From JANLSE01 sp038214135 (lineage in GTDB: Bacteria; Chloroflexota; Chloroflexia; Chloroflexales; Roseiflexaceae), in contig JBBQSD010000186.1 of assembly GCA_038214135.1 (NCBI GenBank), forward strand, positions 1 to 9,269: 9,269 bases of DNA, read 5' to 3'. This document shows positions 1-6,603 of the stretch, piece after piece; the first letter of the stretch is position 1, and each line of letters starts with the position of its first letter. Under the pieces are notes generated by a model. That model searched no databases. It saw only the letters and a program-made list of their open reading frames with translations, and was not told the origin of the DNA. The position numbers and the translations under genes are program-made.

Positions 1-1152
1 AGCGAGACGCATGGCGGCGCAGCGGTGGTTGAGGATCTCAATAAAGTTACCGATCTGGTAATTGGCCGTGATCCATTTCGCTTAGCCGAATTGGAACACC
101 AGATCTGTGGCGATCAGCAGAATAGTAGCGCCAATACTCCATTCTGGGAAGGGCGGTTGCACTCATCGCCACGCACTTTTGGTGCGATCGAGGTCGCCTG
201 TCTGGACATGATCGGCAAAGCGACCAATCGATCTGTTGGCGATCTGCTAGGCGGCCATGTGCGCGAGCGGGTCGATTTTAGCGCCTACCTGTTCTATAAA
301 CACCATGGTGCTGGTGGGCCATATGGCTTTGCAGATGATCCGAATGCCGTTGATGGCTGGCCATTGGCTCGCCAACAACAAGCGCTGAATGCCGAGGAAT
401 TGGTTGCCCAGGCGCTGGCCATGACGAAGGCCTTTGGCTTTGCATCGCTCAAACTCAAGGCTGGTGTGCTGGAACCGGAAGAAGAGATACGCACGATTCG
501 ATTGCTGCGCGATGCCTATGGGCCAGCAACGCCATTGCGGATCGATCCCAACACCGCATGGAGCCTGGAGACCAGTATGGCCTGTGCCAAACCGCTCGAA
601 GGGCTGCTCGAATACTATGAAGATCCGGTGGCCGGCAAGGCAGAAATGGCTATGCTGGCAAAACAAACCAGCCTGCCATTGGCGACCAACATGTGCTGTG
701 TGAGTTTTGCCGATCTGCCCGCGACGATCCAGCTCGGATCGGTACAGATCATTCTTGGCGATCATCACTTCTGGGGTGGCCTGCGCGCATCAGTGCAATT
801 GGCGCGTATCTGCCAGACATGGAAGATTGGCCTTTCGATGCATTCAAATTCACATCTGGGTATTTCACTCGCCGCCATGACGCACTTGGCTGCTGCTGTG
901 CCAAACCTGACCTATGCCTGCGATACGCACTACCCCTGGCAGGCCGAAGAGATCATTGTTGGCGGCAAGCTGAACTTTGAGCATGGTAGCCTGGCAGTAC
1001 CAAATGAGCCAGGGCTAGGCGTGACACTGGATCATAGTGAGTTAGCGCGCATGCATCAGCAATATGTGGATTGCGGCCTGACTGTTCGTGATGATCAATT
1101 CGAGATGCAGAAGATCGAGCCGGGCTGGCAGGCACGCTTCCCACGCTGGTAG
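1..1152 (+). CDS. gudD: Glucarate dehydratase, enolase superfamily (5' end cut by window)
   Basis: Dehydrates D-glucarate (and usually L-idarate) to 5-keto-4-deoxyglucarate in the cytoplasm, an entry step of sugar-acid catabolism. The frame is open from base 1 (reading SETHGGAAVVEDL), so a GTG at 25 is internal and roughly 60-70 N-terminal residues lie outside the window. The enolase-superfamily catalytic set is visible: the KLK motif (Lys codons at 451 and 457), metal ligands Asp in RIDPN (544), Glu in YYEDP (619) and Asn in ATNM (688), and the His/Asp dyad formed by Asp in GDHHFWGG (760) and His in SMHSNSH (841). The C-terminal run (DTHYPWQ, PGLGV, RDD, PGW) matches glucarate dehydratase rather than other family members, from memory of the E. 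coli enzyme. A close glucarate-dehydratase-related paralogue cannot be excluded. The stop TAG lies inside a GTAGGGGCG repeat end. Confidence 0.88.
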   Translation, partial: SETHGGAAVVEDLNKVTDLVIGRDPFRLAELEHQICGDQQNSSANTPFWEGRLHSSPRTFGAIEVACLDMIGKATNRSVGDLLGGHVRERVDFSAYLFYKHHGAGGPYGFADDPNAVDGWPLARQQQALNAEELVAQALAMTKAFGFASLKLKAGVLEPEEEIRTIRLLRDAYGPATPLRIDPNTAWSLETSMACAKPLEGLLEYYEDPVAGKAEMAMLAKQTSLPLATNMCCVSFADLPATIQLGSVQIILGDHHFWGGLRASVQLARICQTWKIGLSMHSNSHLGISLAAMTHLAAAVPNLTYACDTHYPWQAEEIIVGGKLNFEHGSLAVPNEPGLGVTLDHSELARMHQQYVDCGLTVRDDQFEMQKIEPGWQARFPRW

Positions 1153-1161
1153 GGGCGAGAA

Positions 1162-1189
1162 GTCAGGAATCAGGAGTCAGGAGTCAGAA
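1162..1189 (+). repeat. Heptad tandem repeat, unit GTCAGGA, 4 copies
   Basis: Four consecutive 7-nt units at 1162, 1169, 1176 and 1183 (GTCAGGA, one ATCAGGA variant, last unit GTCAGAA). The array starts 10 bases after the gudD stop. The same family occurs in inverted orientation at 8326-8353, again just after the stop codon of the gene on that strand. Confidence 0.9.
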
Positions 1190-1192
1190 TGT

Positions 1193-1224
1193 TGAACAAG
1201 CGAACAAGCGAGCAAGTGAACAAG
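1193..1224 (+). repeat. Octad tandem repeat, unit CGAACAAG, 4 copies
   Basis: Four consecutive 8-nt units at 1193, 1201, 1209 and 1217, varying only at T/C in position 1 and A/G in position 4. It directly follows the heptad array and is followed by the palindrome CCCGCTAGCGGG at 1225-1236. The function is unknown. Confidence 0.9.
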
Positions 1225-1383
1225 CCCGCTAGCGGGATCATGAGTGCAGTTCGGCATTCATAGCCACAGCGCAGCCCACATATCCGGGTGTAGAGCGCGT
1301 ATAGCAATACGTGCGAACAATGGATGATACGTACAATGTTTCGGGTGGGTTCGCTGAGTGCTTCAACGTAGCAATACCATCGT

Positions 1384-1425
1384 GGGATTCACGAACCGCC
1401 CTACAGCATTGTGGTGGCATCGAAG
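1384..1425 (+). repeat. Degenerate copy of the GGGCGGTT/AACCGCCC REP family
   Basis: The segment shares TTCACGAACCGCC, CTAC and GCATTGTGG/GGCATCG blocks with the right end of the intact copy at 2290-2375 and its 3' flank. The left arm of the hairpin has decayed from GGGCGGTT to GGGATT, so the stem is no longer perfect. This looks like an old insertion remnant in the 5' region of the acetyltransferase gene. Confidence 0.65.
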
Positions 1426-1463
1426 ATGTATTGAAATACAGCGAACCGATCTGTTCCGTTGTT

Positions 1464-1507
1464 TCGGTTCAGGTCTCGCTTCCGTGGTTCTGTGGTTCGC
1501 GGTTCTG
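1464..1507 (+). repeat. GGTTC-type 7/8-nt short tandem repeat
   Basis: Repeated GGTTC cores occur every 7-8 bases at the 3' end (CGTGGTTC, TGTGGTTC, GCGGTTC), with decayed units upstream (TCGGTTC, AGGTCTC). The run touches the ribosome binding site of the acetyltransferase gene, so it would lie in its 5' leader or its promoter. Confidence 0.65.
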
Positions 1508-1513
1508 GAGAGA
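1507..1513 (+). promoter_or_regulatory. Ribosome binding site fixing the start at 1518
   Basis: GGAGAGA lies 4 bases before the ATG at 1518, a good match to the anti-SD sequence. It supports 1518 over the in-frame ATG at 1311, whose extra codons translate repeat DNA. Confidence 0.75.
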
Positions 1514-1517
1514 TCCT

Positions 1518-2273
1518 ATGCCCGTCACCATTCACGATCTAGCCGTTCGGTTGCGTGAACTAGGAATAACCCATGGTGCAGTTATCGAGGTACACAGTTC
1601 ACTCAGCGCATTCGGCTGGATCGATGGTGGTGCGGAGGCGATCATTGCCGCATTGATCGACACCGTTGGCCTGGATGGAACGCTGGTGATGTCGGCGTAC
1701 CCGGTGAGCCCGGCAGTGCCGCTCGATGATGCTGACACAGCGCTGGGTGTGACATGGAAGGTTCGTATATTGCCCTTCGATGGCACTGAACCAACGGGAA
1801 TGGGGCTGGTTGCCGATACCTTCCGACAGCGCGCTGATGTTGTTTCTGGCCAGAGCTTCTTCCGAACCTGTGCATGGGGCCAGGATGCCCAAGCCCATAC
1901 AGAAGGCTACCAGCATCTGCTCGATATGGATGGCTGGTGTTTACTGCTTGGGGTTGGCATTCATCGCTGTTCGAGCATGCACGCCGCTGAAGATGCGTCA
2001 CTGCCAGCAGCAATCGCCGCCTATAGCGAGATTCCCGAATCGGTGCGGAGCCTCTACGATCTCCAACACTGGAATATTGGCTATCGCGATACACCCGAGG
2101 ATGCCTGGCAGAAGGTTTGGAATCTCGCCGACCAGCAGGGGCTCATTCGGCATGCCAAAATTGGAAAGGCAGCATGCCATCTATTCAAACCACGGGCGCT
2201 TGTCGAATTGTACCGGCACTGGCGCACGGCTGATCCATATAGGCTGTATGGCGTGCCTGAGCCGCATGGGTAG
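1518..2273 (+). CDS. Aminoglycoside N(3)-acetyltransferase-family protein with altered active-site motif
   Basis: A 251-residue protein of the AAC(3) fold family, which transfers acetyl from acetyl-CoA to amino groups (classically N3 of 2-deoxystreptamine aminoglycosides). Visible hallmarks are VHSSLSAFGWIDGG at residues 25-38 (acetyl-CoA side), a GLVADTFR block (96-103) and HAAE at 155-158, equivalent to the family's late His-x-x-Glu. The motif that usually reads RSxHPxxSFxAxG aligns without gaps to residues 109-121, but here His-Pro is Gln-Ser and the Ser-Phe is Arg-Thr, so aminoglycoside resistance should not be assumed. A family member acting on another amine, or an inactive one, is equally possible. 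The length is close to typical AAC(3) (260-280). The gene stands alone between repeat-filled spacers, so context gives no substrate. The ATG at 1518 is chosen for its strong ribosome binding site and for matching the family's usual N-terminus. Confidence 0.82.
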   Translation: MPVTIHDLAVRLRELGITHGAVIEVHSSLSAFGWIDGGAEAIIAALIDTVGLDGTLVMSAYPVSPAVPLDDADTALGVTWKVRILPFDGTEPTGMGLVADTFRQRADVVSGQSFFRTCAWGQDAQAHTEGYQHLLDMDGWCLLLGVGIHRCSSMHAAEDASLPAAIAAYSEIPESVRSLYDLQHWNIGYRDTPEDAWQKVWNLADQQGLIRHAKIGKAACHLFKPRALVELYRHWRTADPYRLYGVPEPHG

Positions 2274-2289
2274 GCAGCGACACGGGTGC

Positions 2290-2375
2290 GTAGGGGCGAA
2301 TCTCGTGTTCGCCCAAGATGATTGCATCGATGTGATAATGATTGGCATTGTGGGCGGTTCACGAACCGCCCCTAC
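2290..2375 (+). repeat. REP/MITE-like element, 86 bp, with GTAGGGGCG / CGCCCCTAC ends
   Basis: The element is bounded by 9-bp inverted ends (2290-2298 and 2367-2375). It carries two hairpins: GGGCGAA/TTCGCCC (2294-2300 with 2308-2314) and GGGCGGTT-CACG-AACCGCCC (2352-2371). The right half (2324-2362) is identical over 39 bases to the copies starting at 8185 and 8246. It begins 16 bases after the acetyltransferase stop and could also act as a structured 3' end for that transcript, though no U-tract follows. Confidence 0.85.
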
Positions 2376-2425
2376 GGGATTGTGGCATCGTTGGCAATTG
2401 GCCACGCTCGACGTTGGTTGTTGAG

Positions 2426-2643
2426 AGACGCCCCGATGGGAGTCAGGGGCTTCACCTACCATGACGAAGCTCATTCTGATGCAGAAAAACTGCTCAGTGA
2501 TGCGTGCCAGCATCTTTGAGCAGTTCCCTAACACGGATTTCCCATTAGGGAGCGTTTCATGATGGCAAAAAAGACCGTTTATCGACCCATGAACCGTTCT
2601 GATCCTTTCCTATTGAAACCCTTTGACCCCCGATGGGGCGTCT
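2426..2643. repeat. 218-bp stretch with imperfect terminal inverted repeats
   Basis: AGACGCCCC at 2426-2434 is the exact inverse of GGGGCGTCT at 2635-2643. With the inner bases, about 14 of 18 positions match. Inside are a long hairpin (2488-2525), a second hairpin (2526-2550) and the start of a small ORF. This is compatible with a small non-autonomous mobile element, but there is no visible target-site duplication and no second copy in the window. Confidence 0.4.
2483..2525 (-). terminator. Intrinsic terminator for the STAND regulator gene
   Basis: Read on the minus strand this is AACTGCTCA, a 2x2 internal loop, GATGC, a 6-nt loop, GCATC, TGAGCAGTT, then a run of T (TTTTT including the stem end). 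The 9+5 bp stem is perfectly paired. It lies about 150 bases past the stop of the 2674-5499 gene. On the plus strand the same hairpin has no U-tract after it, so it is directional. Confidence 0.65.
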
Positions 2644-2726
2644 GGTCGGTGCGGTGGGGTGGTGAATCGTTTGCTATAGGTTCTCTAACCATGCCAGCGC
2701 CTCATCGGCGGCCTGTTCCCAGGTGA
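2559..2726 (+). CDS. Possible 55-residue small protein (doubtful)
   Basis: An ATG at 2559 (second ATG at 2562) opens 55 codons. AGGGAG at 2548-2553 is a reasonable ribosome binding site 5 bases upstream of the first ATG and 8 upstream of the second. The first 40 or so residues are rich in Trp, Arg, Pro and Phe (for example VYRPMNRSDPF and WGVWSVRWGG), while the last 17 codons overlap the 3' end of the regulator gene antisense. The ribosome binding site sits in the right arm of the CCCTAA/TTAGGG hairpin, so translation could be structure-gated. I do not recognise the protein and it may be a chance frame or a decayed fragment. Confidence 0.25.
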   Translation: MMAKKTVYRPMNRSDPFLLKPFDPRWGVWSVRWGGESFAIGSLTMPAPHRRPVPR

Positions 2727-5499
2727 GTGCATGGCCAGCATCCCAGGCGGAGTCCCATTCCTGCGGGGTGAGCTGAGTGCGAACTTCGGCCATGCCAGAT
2801 AATGTTGGTGCAAAGCGCTCCACTGGCCGAATAGCAGACTCATGGGCTGCGCGCAGCGCTGCTGCGGCTCCCCAGAATCGCGTGGCCTGCATGGCATCCT
2901 GGTGTTGTGCAGCGAGTGATGCCACGAGATCAACGACGACGGCAACACCATAGGGATATGGGTATGTGCGGCTTGCATTCAGACTAGATTGGTAGCAGTG
3001 GATCGCACGCGTGCTCTCACCACGCGCCGCATGGATTCGCCCGGCCATAACCTGACGCTCGGGATAGTATGCTGGACGGCGCACATGATCCTGGACATAC
3101 AATGCAGCCTCGTGCAGCAACGCTTCGGCACGTTCGAGATCCCCACTATCGAAAGCGTGCCGCCCGATGTGATAGAGTAGCGCTTCCATCAAACGAGTGT
3201 TGTTATGGATTCGTGCAATCGATAATGCGTGTTGAAGATACTCCATGCCCTCGATCAGATTTCCTTGCTCCAGAAGAATATAACCGATATGCTCCAGCGC
3301 AATCGACTCCGCCCGTCGATTACCGATCCGGTGCGCCACATCGACAGCTTCGTAGGCAAAGGCAGCCGCCTGACGGGAGTTGTCTTGCTCCACCATGAGC
3401 AACATCAGCCAGCTGAGGCTCTCACCAATCTGGTAGTGGTGTTCAATTGTGCGGCTGATATGCAGCCCATCGCGGAGCAGGCGCTCACTCTGTTCCCAGT
3501 GTCGTAATCGGAGGGCCGCTACGCCTAGATCGGTCACAAACTCCGCTTCCCAACGCTTATCGTCCTGTGTGCGTGCTGCTTCCAGCCCGATATTCCAATA
3601 TGTAATCGCACGCTCAGGCTCATCGCAGAAGATCGCCACCCAGCCTATGAAGCAATGATACTGGATGTGGAACTGGATATCTGCGGCCTCGACAACCCAG
3701 GGGGCTATTGTCTCAAGTAACGCTTGTGCACCACGCGGATCAGAGAATTTGCGCAGTTCTGCCAGCGCCAGCGCGCATGATAGCCGCAGATGGACTGGAA
3801 GGCCGTGTGACAGGGGATACAGTGTTTCCAGCCAGTGGTAGCCCTCCTGGCGGCCCCCATGAATCTCCCAGTACTGGTGCGTGCCGGTGATCAGCCGCAG
3901 TCCAAGGCCAATCGGGCTCGTTCGTTGCTCAGCGTATGTGCGCTGGCTGAGTATGCTGTCTGGTTCAGCGGCCAACGACCAGCGTAGCACCGCGCGCAGA
4001 TTATCGACCTCGCGATCAAGCACTGCACTGCTGGCGGCATCGGGCGGCCACCAGCATTCGGGAATCAGTCGCTCGGCGAGCTCGACAAAGAAGGTACCGT
4101 GCTGGACGCGAATCGCATGTTCCTCCCCATGAATGCGTAATTGCAGCAACGCATATTCACGGATCGTTTCGAACAATGCGAAGCGCGGTTCGGGATCTGT
4201 TTCCAGGCGACGGACCAGATGGTGCTCCACCAACGAAGTCACGATGGCGTGTGTCGCTAATCCAAACGTATCTGGGCTGCAGACGCACCCAATAGCCTCC
4301 ATCGAACACCCACCAATAAACACGGCCAGCCGCGCAAAGATGCGTTGTTCTGCATGGCTGAGCAGGCGGTAACTCCATTCAATGGTAGCCTGCATCGTCC
4401 GCTGGCGTGCTGACAGATCACGCGGGCCGCTGTTCAGCACGCGCAGCCCGTCGGCCTTCAATCGTGTCAACAGCTGCTCAGGGGTAAACACGCGTATCCG
4501 GACGGCAGCCAACTCAATGGCGAGTGGGAGGCCATCGAGATGCAGACAAATTTCAGCGACAGCGCATGCGTTTGCGGGTGTGAGACAGAACGATGATTGG
4601 ATTGCCGTGGCACGTTCGGTAAATAGCTGGATCGCCTCATAGCGCACAAGCTGCTCGATTGGCAATGCTGTATGTGTTGGGAGACTCAGCGGCGCGACTA
4701 GATATTCCTGCTCGCCCTGGAGGCGCAGCGGCACGCGGCTGGTGGTCAGTACCTGGAGCTTTGGCGCAGCGCGCAGCATATCACTGATCACGGGTGCGCC
4801 ATCAAGCAGATGTTCAACATTATCAATTAACAACAACAGATGCCGATGGCGCAGCCAGGCGATCAGGCTCTCGTGGGGTGCTGTTCGCGAATCGTCCATC
4901 ACGCCTAACGCATGCAAAATGGCACGGCTCACCTGCGTTGGGTCGGCAATCGGTGCCAGATCGACGAACCAGACGCCGTGGGGAAACTGTGCGACCAGCG
5001 GGCGAACGATGGCAAGGGCCAGGTGCGTTTTGCCCGTCCCACCTGCGCCAGTCAGCGTGAGCAGGCGTGTTGTGGGGCGCGTAAGCAGCGTGCGTAGCTC
5101 CTGGATCGCTTGGGTGCGGCCAATAAATGACGAGACAGCTGCCGGGAGATTGCCTTCGACACGCGGATGCATATCAAGCAGCAGCAGAGTCGGCGAACTG
5201 ATACCGTGATGATCGGGCGGTGGCAGCCGATGCGGGCTTTGCTCGGCGCGGGCAGTACGGACAAAGGCCGGAATATCGTTGGGTGCAAGATGTAGTGCGC
5301 GTGCCAGCCGCTCGGCAACCTGCGGGGATGGACGGCGCGCATCGGACTCGATCTTGCGGATTAGCACGACTGAGCAGCCGGCCAGATCGGCAACCTCTTG
5401 TTGGGTCAGCCGCAATACATTCCGGCGCTGGCTCACCCAGTTGCCAAATGAAAAGATTGCATCAGTATGATCCGTATGAATGGAATGATCATGCTGCAT
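2674..5499 (-). CDS. XRE-type HTH / NB-ARC ATPase / TPR signalling regulator (STAND family)
   Basis: A 941-residue cytoplasmic regulator. Residues about 18-75 form a Cro/C1-type helix-turn-helix (RLTQQEVADLAGCS followed by IRKIESDARRPS). A linker leads to the NB-ARC ATPase: FIGR (125-128), Walker A GAGGTGKT (151-158), Walker B LLLLIDN with Asp226, the TTSR sensor (252-255) and the GLPLA motif (323-327). The C-terminal half is helical and built of TPR-like repeats, ending in the block seen in AfsR/LuxR-type STAND proteins (FWGAAAALR, then AWDAGHALTWEQA). Family knowledge: such proteins are nucleotide-controlled switches in which the TPR part senses a partner and the HTH binds DNA. The effector and targets here are unknown. 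The N-terminus is His/Asp-rich (His3, 5, 8, 11) before the HTH. The start ATG at 5499 has AGGGGA about 10 bases upstream. Operator-like sites 112-155 bases upstream suggest autoregulation. It is transcribed alone, divergently from the secreted protein gene. Confidence 0.9.
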   Translation of the reverse strand: MQHDHSIHTDHTDAIFSFGNWVSQRRNVLRLTQQEVADLAGCSVVLIRKIESDARRPSPQVAERLARALHLAPNDIPAFVRTARAEQSPHRLPPPDHHGISSPTLLLLDMHPRVEGNLPAAVSSFIGRTQAIQELRTLLTRPTTRLLTLTGAGGTGKTHLALAIVRPLVAQFPHGVWFVDLAPIADPTQVSRAILHALGVMDDSRTAPHESLIAWLRHRHLLLLIDNVEHLLDGAPVISDMLRAAPKLQVLTTSRVPLRLQGEQEYLVAPLSLPTHTALPIEQLVRYEAIQLFTERATAIQSSFCLTPANACAVAEICLHLDGLPLAIELAAVRIRVFTPEQLLTRLKADGLRVLNSGPRDLSARQRTMQATIEWSYRLLSHAEQRIFARLAVFIGGCSMEAIGCVCSPDTFGLATHAIVTSLVEHHLVRRLETDPEPRFALFETIREYALLQLRIHGEEHAIRVQHGTFFVELAERLIPECWWPPDAASSAVLDREVDNLRAVLRWSLAAEPDSILSQRTYAEQRTSPIGLGLRLITGTHQYWEIHGGRQEGYHWLETLYPLSHGLPVHLRLSCALALAELRKFSDPRGAQALLETIAPWVVEAADIQFHIQYHCFIGWVAIFCDEPERAITYWNIGLEAARTQDDKRWEAEFVTDLGVAALRLRHWEQSERLLRDGLHISRTIEHHYQIGESLSWLMLLMVEQDNSRQAAAFAYEAVDVAHRIGNRRAESIALEHIGYILLEQGNLIEGMEYLQHALSIARIHNNTRLMEALLYHIGRHAFDSGDLERAEALLHEAALYVQDHVRRPAYYPERQVMAGRIHAARGESTRAIHCYQSSLNASRTYPYPYGVAVVVDLVASLAAQHQDAMQATRFWGAAAALRAAHESAIRPVERFAPTLSGMAEVRTQLTPQEWDSAWDAGHALTWEQAADEALAWLENL

Positions 5500-5610
5500 G
5501 AACTGTTATCCCCTGGTCTCGCCGAGCGGGCGTCTGATCACTTGTAGCGTATATGGATCATAACAAATCAAGCGGGTATGGCTCGTTTGCACACCATCAA
5601 GCCAACCGCA

Positions 5611-5654
5611 TTTTGTACCACTTAACACCTCGTTTTGTATCACTCAAGTGATAC
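5611..5654. promoter_or_regulatory. Two operator-like sites spaced 22 bp, one a perfect palindrome
   Basis: GTATCACT-CA-AGTGATAC (5637-5654) is a perfect 8+8 bp dyad with a 2-bp centre. A second copy of its left part begins 22 bp earlier: TTTTGTACCACTTAA (5611-5625) versus TTTTGTATCACTCAA (5633-5647), 13 of 15 identical. Dyads of this size are typical targets of XRE repressors, and 22 bp is about two helical turns. The position upstream of an HTH regulator suggests autoregulation, which is inference. Confidence 0.6.
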
Positions 5655-5951
5655 CCCGCACCCCAATCGCTCTACTAAAATCTCGGTATCACCAGCAACT
5701 CTCGGCAGTATAACGAAGCATGTGTCTCGCGCCAGCAGCGCAGACGACGAATTCTTACAGCGCTCACACAGCGTATTCGACAGGCTTTGGTCGATTCTAT
5801 GGTGCAATCCCAGGTCACTAGGCAGACTATCATATTACCACATCCTAACAACGTATGCCTATAGCCCTGGTACGCCACTCCTCTTGGTTTCTTGCCTGGT
5901 AACGCGCTGTGCGACGCCAGGCTGGCAGCATTGTCGCCAATCGTAGTATAT

Positions 5952-5957
5952 GGAGGG
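5952..5957 (+). promoter_or_regulatory. Ribosome binding site fixing the start at 5962
   Basis: GGAGGG lies 4 bases before the ATG at 5962. The in-frame ATG at 5950 overlaps this site and would add four residues before the Arg-rich signal-peptide n-region, so 5962 is preferred. Confidence 0.75.
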
Positions 5958-5961
5958 CAGC

Positions 5962-6567
5962 ATGGCACGACGACGGCGTCTCATTCAGCTGATGGTGACC
6001 ATGATGATCATACTGGTCGGGATCTCGACCAGTGTGCCAGCAAGGGCCGATGATCATGGTGATGGTGAGGATCGCGATGGGCGGACGACAACCGAGCACT
6101 ATACCACAACGATCCCAGTCTCTTGGGAGATGACCCCAGAGCGCTGTGGTCGGCTCAAGGCCACAACACGTGGTGCTGGTAATATGGTAGAGAAGGTGAC
6201 GATCAAGCGCCACAACGATGGCAGTATCGATGTCTTCGTCAGCGATACTGTTGACAACACAGCGAGCGACGATAATGGCGTGAGCTATCGCTGAAGCTAC
6301 ACCAACCACCAGCACGCAATGATTCCCGCAGCACCGAACAACGGTCGCGTCTACATCCTGATGAGCGATTTCTTTTCGCTGAGAGGTGGCGGCAAGCTTG
6401 GCACCAGCCCCTTCACCATCGGCTTGGTCTGGCGCTGGGATTACACCAACGCTGGGGATATGCCACCATTCACAGGCCAATGGCCACCTGAGCGCAACCT
6501 CGTGAAGCTGCGGACGGTTGGCGACTTTACGGTGATCCCTACTGGCCTTGACTGTGATCCGGTATAA
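5962..6567 (+). pseudogene. Secreted protein gene interrupted by one in-frame TGA (pseudogene or readthrough)
   Basis: From the ATG at 5962, 110 codons lead to a TGA at 6292-6294. The same frame then continues open for 90 more codons to TAA at 6565-6567. The N-terminus is a classical signal peptide: Arg-rich start (MARRRR), hydrophobic core, then PARA before DDHGDGEDRDG, predicting export and a mature acidic start. The downstream part looks protein-like (DFFSLRGGGKL, IGLVWRWDYT, a CDPV ending), as in exported beta-type proteins, but I cannot name the family. There is one Cys on each side of the stop (codons 6145 and 6553), a possible disulfide pair lost in the truncated product. The stop context YR-TGA-SYTN fits a single mutation from TGG (Trp) or CGA (Arg). 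No selenocysteine element is evident after the TGA. Alternatives are a recent nonsense mutation, a sequencing error, genuine readthrough, or a functional 110-residue product. Confidence 0.6.
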
Positions 6568-6603
6568 CGAATCGTCGGCATTGAGCCAACACAGGTGAGT
6601 CAT

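Larger units (their letters stand above)
1153..1517. other. Repeat-rich spacer between gudD and the acetyltransferase gene
   Basis: A 365-bp stretch without a credible gene. It holds a 7-nt tandem repeat, an 8-nt tandem repeat, a perfect 12-bp palindrome CCCGCTAGCGGG (1225-1236), a degenerate REP copy (1384-1425) and a GGTTC-type short repeat that runs up to the next ribosome binding site. A small palindrome GTATT-GA-AATAC lies at 1428-1439. I see no convincing sigma-70 promoter and no terminator with a U-tract for gudD. An open frame continues upstream of 1518 as far as 1311 but only translates these repeats. Confidence 0.7.
5500..5961. other. Divergent spacer between the regulator and the secreted-protein gene
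   Basis: A 462-bp spacer that must carry promoters for both directions. It holds the palindrome pair at 5611-5654, a further half-site ATCACTTG at 5537-5544 (inverse of CAAGTGAT in the palindrome) and GTATCAC at 5686-5692. GCCTGG/CCAGGC arms (around 5896-5925) could form a weak hairpin. I could not settle on a -35/-10 pair for either side. An open frame from 5635 to 5946 has no ribosome binding site and an unprotein-like composition, so it is not called. Confidence 0.6.

Noticed and set aside
1311..1517. In-frame N-terminal extension of the acetyltransferase gene
   Set aside because: It translates the REP remnant and GGTTC repeats, lacks a good ribosome binding site, and the family normally begins near the ATG at 1518.
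1518..2273. Confirmed aminoglycoside resistance gene
   Set aside because: The conserved His-Pro motif is replaced, and there is no resistance-island context such as an integron or transposase.
5635..5946. Plus-strand gene in the divergent spacer
   Set aside because: It begins inside the palindrome, has no ribosome binding site and an unconvincing composition.
6292..6345. Selenocysteine insertion at the TGA
   Set aside because: I see no stable stem-loop just after the TGA, and the residue context does not resemble a redox site.
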